Origin: Paracoccaceae bacterium
Lineage (GTDB): Bacteria; Pseudomonadota; Alphaproteobacteria; Rhodobacterales; Rhodobacteraceae
Assembly: GCA_020832705.1 (NCBI GenBank)
Contig: JAFIEE010000009.1
Coordinates: forward strand, 1-38,440
Reading direction: 5' to 3'
Length of the DNA stretch: 38,440 nt
A program made the position numbers and the translations under genes. Positions 24,608 to 33,721 of the stretch are shown here, piece by piece. The notes beneath the pieces are model-generated. The model worked only from the letters and a program-made list of their open reading frames with translations, ran no database searches and had not been told where the DNA came from. The stretch's first letter is position 1, and every line of letters starts with the position of its first letter.

Positions 24608-25714
24608 TCATCGGGGTGCGCGCGCGGCATTGGGCGCCGCGCGCTGTTGAAGCCCGGCGCGCAGGCGCCCGGCAATCTTGTCAAACACTTGTGCGACCGG
24701 GCCTTCGGGGTCGCGCACCAGAAGCGGGCGCCCGCTGTCCGAGGCGGCGCGCAACTCCATGGTCAGCGGCACGGCCCCCAGGAAGGGCACCCCCAGGCGC
24801 GCGGCCTCGGCCTCGGCCCCGCCCTGGCCGAATATGGCATGGCGGCCGCCGCAATCGGGACAGATGAAATGGGACATGTTCTCCACCAGCCCGAGGATCG
24901 GCACATCGACCTTGCGGAACATGGTGATCCCGCGCCGTGCGTCAATCAGCGACAGGTCCTGCGGGGTGGAGACGATCACCGCCCCCGCCAGCCGCGTGCC
25001 CTGCGCCAGCGCCAGTTGCGCATCGCCCGTCCCGGGCGGCATGTCCACCACCAGCACGTCCAGCGCGCCCCAGTCCACATCGGCCATCATCTGGGTGATC
25101 GCCGACATCACCATCGGCCCGCGCCATACCATCGCCGTTTCCGGGTCCACCAGCAGACCCATGGACATGGCGGCCAGCCCGTGCGCCTGCATCGGTTTCA
25201 GCTTGCGCCCCGGCCCGGCGGCGGGTCTGCCGTGCAGGCCCAGCAATGTCGGCAGCGAGGGGCCGTAGATGTCGGCGTCCAGCACCCCGACCTTCAGCCC
25301 CTGCGCGCGCAGCGCCAGTGCCAGATTGACCGCCGTTGTGGACTTGCCCACCCCGCCCTTGCCCGAGGCCACGGCGATCACATGCCCCACCCCCGCCAGC
25401 GGGTCGGGCTTCTTGCCCGCTGCGCCCGGTGTCAGCTTCGGCGGGGCCTTGGCCGGCGGCGGCGCCGCGTCGGCGGTCAGCACCACCAGCACGCGCGCCA
25501 CGCCCGGCAGGGCGCGCAGATGCGCCTCGGCCTCGGCGCGCAGGGGCTCCAGCCCGGCGGCCTGATCGGCGGAGGTCTGGATTGCCAGGCTGATGCGCCC
25601 GCCTTCGACACTCAGCCCCGCCACGCGCCCTGAGCGGCCCAGCGGCGTTCCGTCGGGCAGGGTCAGCGCATCCAGCGCCTCCAGAATACGGTCGCGGTCC
25701 AGTCCGGCGGTCAT
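24608..25714 (-). CDS. apbC: Fe-S cluster carrier ATPase, Mrp/NBP35/ApbC family
   Basis: A 368-residue protein: an N-terminal MIP18/DUF59-like domain (about residues 5-85), an Ala/Pro linker (PPPAKAPPKL), then a P-loop ATPase with the deviant Walker A ASGKGGVGKSTTAVNLA. Walker B is VLVVDMPPGTGD, and the cluster-binding pair CPDC lies in FICPDCGGRHAIFGQGG. The family carries [4Fe-4S] clusters to apo-proteins. It is separated from the formate dehydrogenase subunits by 100 bases with a hairpin and is followed closely by two small-to-medium genes. Its position suggests a role in loading the many clusters of the dehydrogenase, although Mrp is also a general housekeeping factor. Confidence 0.95.
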   Translation of the reverse strand: MTAGLDRDRILEALDALTLPDGTPLGRSGRVAGLSVEGGRISLAIQTSADQAAGLEPLRAEAEAHLRALPGVARVLVVLTADAAPPPAKAPPKLTPGAAGKKPDPLAGVGHVIAVASGKGGVGKSTTAVNLALALRAQGLKVGVLDADIYGPSLPTLLGLHGRPAAGPGRKLKPMQAHGLAAMSMGLLVDPETAMVWRGPMVMSAITQMMADVDWGALDVLVVDMPPGTGDAQLALAQGTRLAGAVIVSTPQDLSLIDARRGITMFRKVDVPILGLVENMSHFICPDCGGRHAIFGQGGAEAEAARLGVPFLGAVPLTMELRAASDSGRPLLVRDPEGPVAQVFDKIAGRLRAGLQQRAAPNAARAPR

Positions 25715-25753
25715 CGGGGCGATTCAGTCTGGCTAAGGCATCCGGGGTTGCGA

Positions 25754-25781
25754 CAGCCCGGCCCCTTGGGGAACCGGGCTG
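25754..25781 (-). terminator. Hairpin after the formate dehydrogenase subunits
   Basis: CAGCCCGG (25754-25761) and CCGGGCTG (25774-25781) form a perfect eight-base-pair stem, with a nested CCCC/GGGG pair in the loop (25762-25771). It lies 34 bases past the cytochrome b subunit stop and before apbC. There is no U-tract, so partial read-through into apbC is possible. Confidence 0.5.
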
Positions 25782-25814
25782 CGCGGTACTGGTTCGATCT
25801 GCGCAGGCGCCCGA

Positions 25815-26819
25815 TCACTCGGCCGGGGTCTGCACCTGCGCGGTGTTGCGCGCCTGCGTGGACTTCACCTCCTCGACCCAGAGCGAATGGTGCTCCTTGG
25901 CCCAGTTTTCATCCACCTCGCCCGAGCCCATGGCGTCAAACGCGCCTTCCATGCCGACCGAGCCGATATAGATATGCGCGATCACCAGCGCCGACAGCGC
26001 CGCTGCGACAAGGGCGTGGATCACCTGATAGAACTGCCAGTCAGCCGCCGTGGCCACCTCGCCCGGGAACAGCAGCATGATGCCGGTCCAGGACAGCAGC
26101 GCCCCGCCGATGATCACCGACCAGAAGATCAGCTTCTGCCCGGCGTTGAACTTGCGCGCCGGGGGATGCACGCCCTTCTTGAGGATGCCGCCGCCCGCCT
26201 TGATCCACTGCCAGTCCAGCCGGTTCGGCACGTTGTGGATCACCCACAGCAGGAAGATCAGCACCAGCGAAGCCATGAACGGCCAGGCCAGGAAGTTATG
26301 CGCCACCTTGCCCCAGGCCGACAGCGTGCCGAAGGCGCTTTCGCCGACGATCGGCAGGATCACCGACTTGCCGATGATCAGGTTAAGCCCCGTCAGCGCC
26401 AGGATGATGAAGGTGCTGGCCAGCGTCCAGTGCGCGAAACGTTCCACCGCGTTGAAGCGCAGGATCCGGCGTCCCGACGGCCCGCCGTCGATCCGGATCT
26501 TGCCCCGGATCATGTAGAACAACGCCAGCAGCACCACCATGCCGACCACGGCGACGATGGAGAGCGTGTGCAGGGTCTGGCCCTGCAATACCGCCCAGGC
26601 CTTGTTGTCGGGCACGATCAGATTGCCCGAAGCCTGGTCCGGGATCGTCACGCGCCCGCTGACGGTGCCCGACGTGCCCAGCGCCTGGAACATCGCATCC
26701 TCGTTGACCGAGCTTTGGGTCGGGTTGACCTGCGCCTCGGCGTACATGGGCGCGAGCAGGGCGGCCAGCGCGACCACGGCGAACGCCGCGGCCAGCCGGG
26801 ACAGGAGTGTTCTGGTCAT
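25815..26819 (-). CDS. Formate dehydrogenase gamma subunit (cytochrome b556 type)
   Basis: A 334-residue membrane subunit: a cleavable signal (LSRLAAAFAVVALAALLAP), a periplasmic stretch of about 60 residues, one helix near residue 90 and a four-helix di-haem cytochrome b. Candidate haem-ligand histidines lie in AVERFAHWTLAS, AWGKVAHNFLAW, FYQVIHALVAAAL and ALVIAHIYIG. It anchors the catalytic and Fe-S subunits at the periplasmic face and passes electrons to the quinone pool. It lies 12 bases downstream of the Fe-S subunit and ends with a polar tail. The start MTRTLLSRLA is the only sensible one. Confidence 0.95.
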   Translation of the reverse strand: MTRTLLSRLAAAFAVVALAALLAPMYAEAQVNPTQSSVNEDAMFQALGTSGTVSGRVTIPDQASGNLIVPDNKAWAVLQGQTLHTLSIVAVVGMVVLLALFYMIRGKIRIDGGPSGRRILRFNAVERFAHWTLASTFIILALTGLNLIIGKSVILPIVGESAFGTLSAWGKVAHNFLAWPFMASLVLIFLLWVIHNVPNRLDWQWIKAGGGILKKGVHPPARKFNAGQKLIFWSVIIGGALLSWTGIMLLFPGEVATAADWQFYQVIHALVAAALSALVIAHIYIGSVGMEGAFDAMGSGEVDENWAKEHHSLWVEEVKSTQARNTAQVQTPAE

Positions 26820-26831
26820 GATCTTCCCCCC

Positions 26832-27428
26832 TCAGACCGTCACGGTTTCGCCATAGGCCGTGCGCCATCCCCAGGCGCCCGAGCCATAGCCGCGCGTCAC
26901 CACCCGCTCGCGGTAGATTTCGGCGATGATCTCGCCGTCCCCGGCCAGCAGCGACTTGGTCGAACACATCTCGGCGCAGAGCGGCAGCTTGCCCTCGGCC
27001 AGCCGGTTCGAGCCGTACTTGACGTATTCGGCATGGCTCATGTCCGCCTCGGGGCCACCCGAGCAATAGGTGCACTTGTCCATCTTGCCGCGGGTGCCGA
27101 AGTTCGCCGTGCGCGGGAATTGCGGCGCGCCGAAGGGGCACGCATAGGAGCAGTAGCCGCAGCCGATGCAGGTGTCCTTGTTGTGCAACACCACGGCGTC
27201 GGCGGTGGTGTAGAAACAGTCCACCGGGCAGACGGCGGCGCAGGGCGCATCATCGCAGTGCATGCAGGCCATGGACACCGAGCGTTCGCCCGGCAGGCCG
27301 TCATTGATGGTCACCACCCGGCGCCGGTTGATGCCCCACGGCACCTCGTGCTCGTTCTTGCAGGCGGTCACACAGGCCTGACATTCGATGCAGCGGTCGG
27401 CATCGCAAAGGAATTTCATCCGTGCCAT
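26832..27428 (-). CDS. fdh3B: Formate dehydrogenase Fe-S (beta) subunit, FDH3 type
   Basis: A 198-residue ferredoxin-like subunit with four cysteine groups for four [4Fe-4S] clusters: CIECQACVTAC (13-23), ACMHCDDAPCAAVCPVDC (54-71), CIGCGYCSYACP (87-98), and CTYC plus LCAEMC (119-122, 151-155). It lacks the C-terminal membrane helix of E. coli FdnH and so resembles the FDH3 beta subunit of methylotrophs and Rhodobacteraceae. It wires the molybdopterin subunit to the cytochrome b subunit. There is no signal of its own; it is probably exported by hitch-hiking on the Tat signal of the alpha subunit. It lies 15 bases after the alpha stop. Confidence 0.96.
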   Translation of the reverse strand: MARMKFLCDADRCIECQACVTACKNEHEVPWGINRRRVVTINDGLPGERSVSMACMHCDDAPCAAVCPVDCFYTTADAVVLHNKDTCIGCGYCSYACPFGAPQFPRTANFGTRGKMDKCTYCSGGPEADMSHAEYVKYGSNRLAEGKLPLCAEMCSTKSLLAGDGEIIAEIYRERVVTRGYGSGAWGWRTAYGETVTV

Positions 27429-27443
27429 TTTGTTGTTCCTCCC

Positions 27444-30413
27444 TTATGCCGCTGCGATCTGGCAAAGCGTGACCTTGCCTTCATGCATGCCGGTCACCGG
27501 GTCATAGCCATAGGTGGTGATGACGTTGACGGATTCGCCCAGAACAATGGGGTCGGTGCCCTCGGGGTAGTTCCCGCGCTGATCCGCGCCCTGGAACCAT
27601 CCGGCGAAGTGGAAGGGCATGAAGGCCAGGCCGGGGTTCACCCGTTCGGTGACCAGTGCCTTGACCCGTGCCCGGCTGCCGCCTTCGGCCCCCGTCACCC
27701 AGACCCAGCCGCCATCGACGATGCCACGTGCGGCGGCGTCGGCAGGGTTGATCTCGACGAACATGTCCTGCTTGAGTTCGGCCAGCCACGGGTTGGAGCG
27801 CGTTTCCTCGCCCCCGCCCTCGTATTCGACCAGTCGGCCCGAGGTGAGGATGATCGGAAACTCGGTTGCCACCCCACGATCCACCACGTCCTGCTGCACC
27901 ACCTCGCCGATGTTGGGCATCCGCTGCTGGCGGCGGTCCGGATTGGTGGGATACTGCGCCACCAGATCGGGCCGGGAGGTGTAGATCGGCTCACGGTGCA
28001 CCGGGATCGGGTCCGGAAGGCTCCAGGCCACGGCGCGGGCCTTGCCGTTGCCGTAAGGCACGCAGCCATGCTGCAGTGCCACCCGCTGGATACCGCCCGA
28101 AAGGTCGAGCGACCAGCTCACGCCGTCCATCGCCTCTTCGTCGCCGCCTGCGACCCGGCGGATCGTCGCCAGTTCCTGCGGCGTCAGATCCGTATCCCAG
28201 CCAAGCTCCTTGAGCATGCCGTACGTGAACTGCGGATAACCGTCCTCGATCTCGGAGCCCACCGGCCACGAGCCTTCGGCCAGCAGGGTTTCGCCGTCCC
28301 GCTCCAGTCCGAAGCGCGGACGAAAGGCGCCGCCGCCCTCCATCGGGTGCAGGTTGGTGTTATAGAGGATATGCGTGCCCGGATGCCGCAACTCTGCGGT
28401 GCCCCAGCACGGCCAGGGCAGGCCGTAGTAATCGCCCTGCACCTCCTCTGGCGCATCGGGCTTGGCGCGCAGCGTCACCAGGTCGAAATGCTCCTGATAC
28501 CTCATGTGCGCCTTCAGCCGCTCGGGCGACTGCCCGGTGTATCCCACCGACCAGGCGCCGCGGTTGATCTCGCGCAGGATGGATTCCGGCGTCGGCTCCA
28601 TGCCGAACTTGCCGTCCACCATCTCGTAGTTCTTGAACATCTCGTCGGCGAAGCCCAGCCGCTGCGACAGCGCGTGGATCACCGCGTAGTCGTTGTCGGA
28701 CTCGAAGATCGGCTCCACGACCTTCTCGCCCCACTGGATCGACCGGTTGGAGGCGGTGCGCGACCCCGAACACTCGAACTGCGTGCAGATCGGCAGCAGA
28801 TAGGTGTTGTCCGTCCGCGAATGCAGGGCCGCGAAAGTGGTCGGATGCGGGTCGGCCACCACCAGCAGATCAAGCTCGTTCATGCCGCGCTGCGCATCAA
28901 TCATCCGCGGCACGGTGTTGCCGCCGTGGCCGAAGACGACCATCGCCTTGATATTGTCGCGCTGGTCCACCTCGTCGGCATCGATCGTAACAGCGTCGAA
29001 CCAGCGGGTCGAGGTGATGCCCGGAATGCCCATGTTCTGTTCGGGGGTGCGCGCATCGCGCCCGCCCTTGGCGGGAACGGCATCGAACCGGTCCACGAAA
29101 TAGTCATAGGGCACGTCCCAGACGCGCGACCAATGCCGCCAGGCGCCTTCGCCCAGACCATAGTAGCAAGGCAGGTTGCCGACATCGAGGCCGAAGTCCG
29201 TCGCGCCCTGCACGTTGCAGTGGCCGCGGAAAATGTTGGCGCCGGTGCCTTCATGGCCGACATTGCCGGTGGCCAGCAGCAGGATGTTGTAGGCGCGCAC
29301 ATTGGCGGTGCCCACGGTGTGCTGCGTGCCGCCCATGCACCAGATGAAGGTCGAGGGCCGCTCCTGCGCGAACTGCTGCGCGGCGCGCTTCAGCGTCTCG
29401 CCGTCCACGCCGGAGATGTCCTCGACCACATCCGGGGTGTAGTGCTTCACCACTTCGCGGACCTGATCCATCCCCCAGACGCGCTGGGCGATGTATTCGC
29501 GATCCTCCCAGCCGTTTTCGAAGATGTGCCACAGCATTCCGTAGACAACGGGAATGTCGGTGCCGGGGCGGAAGCGGATGTATTCGGTCGCATGCGCCGC
29601 GGTGCGGGTGAAGCGCGGGTCCAGAACGATCACGTTGGCGTTCTGGGTTTCCTTGCCTTCAAGGATATGCTGCATCGACACCGGGTGCGCCTCGGCCGCG
29701 TTCGAGCCCATGAAGATCACGGTCTTGGCGTTGCGGATGTCGTTGTAGCTGTTGGTCTGGGCGCCGTAGCCCCAGGTGTTGGCCACGCCCGCCACGGTGG
29801 TCGAATGGCAGATGCGGGCCTGATGGTCCACGTTGTTGGTGCCCCAGAAGGCCGCGAACTTGCGGAACAGATAGGCCCCCTCGTTCGAGAACTTGGCCGA
29901 GCCCAGCAGATAGACCGAGTCCGCACCGGAATTTTCGCGGATGTCCAGCATCTTGGCGCCGATCTCGTCGATCGCCTGCTCCCAGGTGATGCGCTGCCAC
30001 TGGCCGCCGACTTTCTTCATCGGATACTTGATCCGGCGGTCACCGTGCACCAGCTCGCGCACCGACGCGCCCTTGGCGCAGTGCGTGCCGCGGTTGATCG
30101 GGCTGTGCCAGGCGGGCTCCTGCCCGACCCAGACGCCGTTCTGCACCTCGGCCTTGACCGTACAGCCGACCGAGCAATGGGTGCAGATGTTGGTCTTGAC
30201 CTCGATGGGCTGGCTCATGTCGATGAAGCCTGCGGCCTCGACCCGCCGGGTCAGCCCCGCGCCGATGGTGCCGATGGCGGCCAGACCGCCCACGGCCAGC
30301 CCCGAGGCGCGCAGGAAACTGCGCCGGTCCAGCGGCCTTGCGGCCACACCTGCGGCCATCTGCGACAGGCGACCCGAGGTCGCCGCTTCACGGGTCCTGC
30401 GTTTGACAAGCAT
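27444..30413 (-). CDS. Formate dehydrogenase catalytic (alpha) subunit, molybdopterin, Cys type, Tat-exported
   Basis: A 989-residue bis-molybdopterin guanine dinucleotide enzyme oxidising formate to CO2 in the periplasm. A twin-arginine signal (DRRSFLRASGLAVGG, Arg30-Arg31) precedes a [4Fe-4S] site CTHCSVGC...HC (Cys77, 80, 84, 112). The metal ligand is Cys202 in ARICHSTTVAG, followed by the conserved His203, so the enzyme uses cysteine and not selenocysteine. The C-terminal domain carries the usual cofactor-binding segments (FPIILTSGRLVEYEGGGEET and FMPFHFAGWFQG). Length is normal for the family. It starts three bases after the small Tat protein. The metal, Mo or W, cannot be told from sequence. 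Confidence 0.97.
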   Translation of the reverse strand: MLVKRRTREAATSGRLSQMAAGVAARPLDRRSFLRASGLAVGGLAAIGTIGAGLTRRVEAAGFIDMSQPIEVKTNICTHCSVGCTVKAEVQNGVWVGQEPAWHSPINRGTHCAKGASVRELVHGDRRIKYPMKKVGGQWQRITWEQAIDEIGAKMLDIRENSGADSVYLLGSAKFSNEGAYLFRKFAAFWGTNNVDHQARICHSTTVAGVANTWGYGAQTNSYNDIRNAKTVIFMGSNAAEAHPVSMQHILEGKETQNANVIVLDPRFTRTAAHATEYIRFRPGTDIPVVYGMLWHIFENGWEDREYIAQRVWGMDQVREVVKHYTPDVVEDISGVDGETLKRAAQQFAQERPSTFIWCMGGTQHTVGTANVRAYNILLLATGNVGHEGTGANIFRGHCNVQGATDFGLDVGNLPCYYGLGEGAWRHWSRVWDVPYDYFVDRFDAVPAKGGRDARTPEQNMGIPGITSTRWFDAVTIDADEVDQRDNIKAMVVFGHGGNTVPRMIDAQRGMNELDLLVVADPHPTTFAALHSRTDNTYLLPICTQFECSGSRTASNRSIQWGEKVVEPIFESDNDYAVIHALSQRLGFADEMFKNYEMVDGKFGMEPTPESILREINRGAWSVGYTGQSPERLKAHMRYQEHFDLVTLRAKPDAPEEVQGDYYGLPWPCWGTAELRHPGTHILYNTNLHPMEGGGAFRPRFGLERDGETLLAEGSWPVGSEIEDGYPQFTYGMLKELGWDTDLTPQELATIRRVAGGDEEAMDGVSWSLDLSGGIQRVALQHGCVPYGNGKARAVAWSLPDPIPVHREPIYTSRPDLVAQYPTNPDRRQQRMPNIGEVVQQDVVDRGVATEFPIILTSGRLVEYEGGGEETRSNPWLAELKQDMFVEINPADAAARGIVDGGWVWVTGAEGGSRARVKALVTERVNPGLAFMPFHFAGWFQGADQRGNYPEGTDPIVLGESVNVITTYGYDPVTGMHEGKVTLCQIAAA

Positions 30414-30416
30414 CGC

Positions 30417-30638
30417 TCATTCCCCCCGGACGTAGTAGCGGTTGGTGCGGTAGAAGTGTTCCACATGTTCGGTAAGCTGGTAGCGCGCGCGCTTCCGCTC
30501 ATTGCCGGTCTGGGCGAATGCGGGCCGCGCCCCGCCCCCGGTCAAGGCCGTTGCGCCCGCGGCACCCGCCGCCGCCACGCCAAAGAACGCCCGGCGGCTC
30601 AGCCCGGGATTGGCCCTTCTTTCAGTTGGTTTCGACAT
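30417..30638 (-). CDS. Small twin-arginine formate dehydrogenase accessory protein
   Basis: A 73-residue protein with a twin-arginine motif SRRAFFGVAAAGAAGATAL (Arg15-Arg16), a probable cleavage after FAQ and a short basic-aromatic tail EHFYRTNRYYVRG. This is the short 'formate dehydrogenase region TAT target' family that sits immediately before the catalytic subunit in many proteobacteria. The role is unknown; a small accessory subunit or export helper is likely. I chose the ATG at 30638 because the motif spacing is right and GGAGGATT precedes it; the frame is open to 30701. The stop lies three bases before the alpha start. Confidence 0.88.
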   Translation of the reverse strand: MSKPTERRANPGLSRRAFFGVAAAGAAGATALTGGGARPAFAQTGNERKRARYQLTEHVEHFYRTNRYYVRGE

Positions 30639-30704
30639 CCTGCAATCCTCCCGCAGTTGCCGGATACGCTGCTCCCGGGCGCATCCGAAGGTTCTGGTCA
30701 CAAC

Positions 30705-31310
30705 TCATGCCGCCAGCGCAAAGGCCCGCGACTCGATATCCACGATCAGGCGGCCGATCTCGGCCAGCGGGCGATAGAGCCGCGCGCTGGGCGCCACCGC
30801 CAGATCGTCAAAGAACTGCCCCGCCCACGGGGCGAAATGCTGGCTGAAGAACGCCGCCTGCCTGTCGGCATCCACGGCCAGCGTGCCGTCGGCCATGTCT
30901 GCCATGACCTCGCACAGCAGCGCGATGTGATCCTCGGGTTCGTGCCGCCCCTGGGCCCGGGCCACGCCAAGCCGCGCCAGATCGCCGCGCAACTCGGCCA
31001 GCGGACGTTCGTTCAGGAACCCGGTCAGATAGAAGCTGGCATAGGGCAGCAGCTCCCCGCGCCCGACGCCGACGAACAATTCGAAGAATTCACGCTCGGC
31101 GGCTTTCGCGTCACTCGCGGCGGCGGCGCGCGCAAGGGCGTCGAACGCCTGCCCCAGCGCGGTCCCGTCACCTTGCAGGGCCGCCATGGCGTCCAGCGTT
31201 GCCGCATCCGGGGCGGACGACAGCAAACGCGCGAGGAAGCGATACTGCGCGCTTCTTGCAAGGTCCACGTTATCCGTTGCTGACCCGGTCACGGGCTGGC
31301 TGCGATCCAT
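30705..31310 (-). CDS. TorD/DmsD-type redox enzyme maturation chaperone
   Basis: A 201-residue all-helical chaperone of the TorD family, which binds Tat signals of molybdoenzymes and proofreads cofactor insertion. Recognisable stretches are RSAQYRFLARLLSSAPD near the N-terminus, EREFFELFVGVGRGELLPYASFYL in the middle (the 'F-x-x-L-F-V-G ... P-Y-x-S' pattern) and PEDHIALLCEVMADMADG followed by QAAFFSQHFAPWAGQFFDDL. Its partner is almost certainly the adjacent alpha subunit. The start at 31310 is preferred; an earlier ATG at 31358 has no ribosome site. A 133-base gap to DUF3306 upstream may hold a promoter for the structural operon. Confidence 0.92.
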   Translation of the reverse strand: MDRSQPVTGSATDNVDLARSAQYRFLARLLSSAPDAATLDAMAALQGDGTALGQAFDALARAAAASDAKAAEREFFELFVGVGRGELLPYASFYLTGFLNERPLAELRGDLARLGVARAQGRHEPEDHIALLCEVMADMADGTLAVDADRQAAFFSQHFAPWAGQFFDDLAVAPSARLYRPLAEIGRLIVDIESRAFALAA

Positions 31311-31443
31311 GATAAAGGTGTATCCACGATTCCCGTTCGCATCTGCATGCGATTGCATTCAGCATAAGGTTCGGGGTCGGCTGCGTCCAGAAAAAAAGAC
31401 CCGGCGCGGCGCCCGAGACCATGCGACCAAGGTCGCAAAAGAA

Positions 31444-32187
31444 TCAGACCGGGCGCGCCCCGCCATGCCGTCTGCAGACGGGGGCGCTTTCCGGACCCGG
31501 TGTGCGCCTGGCTGCGGGCGCCATTTCCGGCGTCAGGGTATCGGCGCCGGTGTCGTCCGGCGAAGCGGCGCCAGCCGCCCCGCCTGCTTGGCCATCACCT
31601 GCTGCGGACGGGCCGCTTTCCGCTACTGGCCGGGCGCCCTCCGGGCCCGCCGGTCCGGCATCCGCAGCGGCTGGCGGCACGGGTGGGGTGGCCTTGGCGC
31701 CGCGCTGCGGGGGCGTTGCAGGAGCGGGCTCCGGCTCCGCCCGCTCGGCGCGGTCCGGTTGCGCGCGCAAGGCGCGCAGCATTTCCGCCGCGCGTTCGGG
31801 TGCCGGGGCCAGCCCGTCGCCGGGCACGCCGCCGGGCGTGTTCCAGTCCCAGGCGTAATCCACCGCCGGGTCGGCGTGATCGCGAATGGCCGGGGTCAGC
31901 ATCCACATCCGGCGCAGGGCCGCGTTCTTCAGCGTCCGGGGCACGCCGGGACGCAGGAAGCCGCGGATATCGGACCCGGGCATCAGATCCTCGATCTTCG
32001 GCAGGGCCTCCAGTTCCTCGGGGGTGATCGGCGCGGGGTCCGGATCGGCGGGGGCGTCGGTCGGTGCGGGGGGCTCCGGCCGCTCCGCAGCCGTATCTTC
32101 CGGCTCGGACCGCTTGCGCCGCGACCAGCGGCCCAGGAACCCCTCGTCGCCTTCGGCGCGTGCATCGTCATCGGGGCGGCGCGGCAT
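31444..32187 (-). CDS. DUF3306 domain-containing protein
   Basis: A 247-residue protein. The N-terminal 130 residues carry the family pattern: GFLGRWSRRKR, ITPEELEALPKIEDLMPGSD, IRGFLRPGVPRTLKNAALRR and MWMLTPAIRDHADPAVDYAW, then DWN. The remaining half is Ala/Pro/Glu-rich, low complexity and probably disordered. DUF3306 has no assigned function but is found beside DUF3305 in formate dehydrogenase loci across proteobacteria. It starts three bases after the DUF3305 stop. It is likely cytoplasmic, since I see no signal or membrane helix. Confidence 0.92.
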   Translation of the reverse strand: MPRRPDDDARAEGDEGFLGRWSRRKRSEPEDTAAERPEPPAPTDAPADPDPAPITPEELEALPKIEDLMPGSDIRGFLRPGVPRTLKNAALRRMWMLTPAIRDHADPAVDYAWDWNTPGGVPGDGLAPAPERAAEMLRALRAQPDRAERAEPEPAPATPPQRGAKATPPVPPAAADAGPAGPEGARPVAESGPSAAGDGQAGGAAGAASPDDTGADTLTPEMAPAARRTPGPESAPVCRRHGGARPV

Positions 32188-32190
32188 GGC

Positions 32191-32721
32191 TTACCTCCGG
32201 CGCGGGTTGTTCACCCATTTGTCGGCCTCCTGCAGCACACGCGGTGCGCGCGCACTCATGGCGTTGGGGTCCACCGGCAGGCGCTTGCGCTTCTTGAAGG
32301 GGATCTCCACGTGATGCTCGGCGACGAAATCCGCCACCACCTGCGCCACCGACGCGGGCATCGGCACCGCCTCCACCAGCAGGTCAAGGTCGCTGGCCAG
32401 CCCCTCGCCCTCGTAGGGGTCGACGGTCAGGCAGACGATCTGCGCGCGGTCCGGCGTGATGCCGCGCAGCGCCACCCAGACCGCCGGGCGCCCCGAGGCC
32501 AGATTGTCGCGGTGATGCCCGGTGTCGCCGGGATACAGCACCATGTCGCGCGCGCCCAGATACCAGCTTTCCACCCCGTCGGCGGTGCCGATCAAGGTCC
32601 CCGGCGCCGTGGCGGGTTCCTGCGGCAGCACGGCGCTGGCGCGCAGCTCTCCCGGCCCCCAGCGGGTGACGGGGGGGCGGCGGATCGCCAGAACCCCCAG
32701 CCGCATTAACTTCTGAACCAT
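32191..32721 (-). CDS. DUF3305 domain-containing protein
   Basis: A 176-residue cytoplasmic protein. Recognisable stretches are LGVLAIRRPPVTRWGPGELR, WYLGARDMVLYPGDTGHHRD, NLASGRPAVWVALRG and CLTVDPYEGEGLASDLD, followed by a basic tail IPFKKRKRLPVDPNAMSAR. The repeated W-x-Y/G and DT-x-HH-x-DN features are typical of DUF3305. No enzymatic motif is obvious. It is 10 bases after DUF6352 and three bases before DUF3306, always as a pair with the latter in formate dehydrogenase loci. The role is inferred to be enzyme maturation. Confidence 0.92.
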   Translation of the reverse strand: MVQKLMRLGVLAIRRPPVTRWGPGELRASAVLPQEPATAPGTLIGTADGVESWYLGARDMVLYPGDTGHHRDNLASGRPAVWVALRGITPDRAQIVCLTVDPYEGEGLASDLDLLVEAVPMPASVAQVVADFVAEHHVEIPFKKRKRLPVDPNAMSARAPRVLQEADKWVNNPRRR

Positions 32722-32731
32722 CTTCGCCTCC

Positions 32732-33721
32732 TCAATTCAGCGCCGGTTCGGCCAGCGGCAGCCCGGTCAGCAGGTTCTGCGGCTTCATCCGCACCGCGCC
32801 GTCCTTGCCCAGCGCCAGGATCAGCCACACCGGCTGCCCGGCCATCTCCGCGCGCAACCGCTTGCGGTCCGCAATCTCCAGCCGGAACAGCCCCACGATG
32901 GTCGCGGGCATGGGCTTGCCATGCCAGAGCGCATTGCCGATGGCGGTTCCCGCCGGATCAAGCCCCACGAACCAGCGCAGGTCCACATCATCGGCGCGGA
33001 GCTGTGGCGTGACCGTCACCGACAGGCCCAGCATGTGACGCAGGAAAGCGGCGATCGCCTCGGCCATGCCGGCCCGCGCCTGCGGGTCGCCGCCGAAGTT
33101 CAGCACCATCGTATGCGCGTCCGAGCGGCTCCAGTAGGTCCAGGCATTGTCCGCGCCCAGCACGTCCAGACTGTCGATCCCTCCGGAAAACATCGCCGTC
33201 AGCGGCGAGGCGTGCATCTCGGACTCGTGAAGCTGGACCAGTTCCTCATCGGCCAGCAGCAGCATGTCATCCTTCACATGCGCGCGCTGAGGGCGAAAGA
33301 AGCATTCGGCGGCGCGCAGCACCTGCGGGTCGGTGCAGCCATCAAGCGCGTTGCGCAGGATCAGTTGCACCAGTTGCGACAGGAACACCTGCGGGACCTG
33401 CGCGCCGTCGCGCATCAGCGCGGCATACCCGTCCTCGATCGTGCCTGCCGCCAGCAGCCGGTCACGCAGCGCCATCAGGAAACGCCAGTTCTCCTGCGCG
33501 TCCGGGTCGGCCAGCGCGGCGATATCACCGCCGCTGACGGGGGCGCGCGGGCTATCCATCAGCCGCGCGTGCAGGTGGCGTTCGGCGGCGCAGGCCTCGT
33601 CGGGCGGCAGCACCTCCGGCCGTGCAAGCCAGGCGAGAATCAGCTCGTCCGTGACCAGCATCCGCCCGGCGCGGTCCAGCCGCGTGAGGTGATGCCCCGA
33701 GGCAACCCAGAACTCCGGCAT
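32732..33721 (-). CDS. DUF6352 family protein
   Basis: A 329-residue soluble protein that begins MPEFWVASGHHLTRLDRAGR, with ELILAWLARPEVLPPDEAC and then ERHLHARLM; this opening is characteristic of the family. A central region ECFFRPQRAHVKDDMLLLAD carries two arginines and histidines, and AMFSGGIDSLDVLGADNAWT follows. No known catalytic motif or cofactor site is visible. The start overlaps the DUF6505 stop by one base (TGATG), so synthesis is coupled. Family naming is from memory; the association with formate dehydrogenase clusters is what gives it a probable maturation or assembly role. Confidence 0.82.
   Translation of the reverse strand: MPEFWVASGHHLTRLDRAGRMLVTDELILAWLARPEVLPPDEACAAERHLHARLMDSPRAPVSGGDIAALADPDAQENWRFLMALRDRLLAAGTIEDGYAALMRDGAQVPQVFLSQLVQLILRNALDGCTDPQVLRAAECFFRPQRAHVKDDMLLLADEELVQLHESEMHASPLTAMFSGGIDSLDVLGADNAWTYWSRSDAHTMVLNFGGDPQARAGMAEAIAAFLRHMLGLSVTVTPQLRADDVDLRWFVGLDPAGTAIGNALWHGKPMPATIVGLFRLEIADRKRLRAEMAGQPVWLILALGKDGAVRMKPQNLLTGLPLAEPALN

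Noticed and set aside
27444-30413. Selenocysteine-containing formate dehydrogenase.
   Set aside because: The metal-ligand position is an ordinary cysteine codon in ARICHST and there is no in-frame TGA.
25887-31283. A 1798-codon open frame on the plus strand, antisense to the formate dehydrogenase subunits.
   Set aside because: It is an antisense shadow of high-GC genes: rich in His, Arg, Gln and Gly, with no domain, no ribosome site and a boundary set by stops in the opposite genes. The minus-strand genes have unmistakable motifs.
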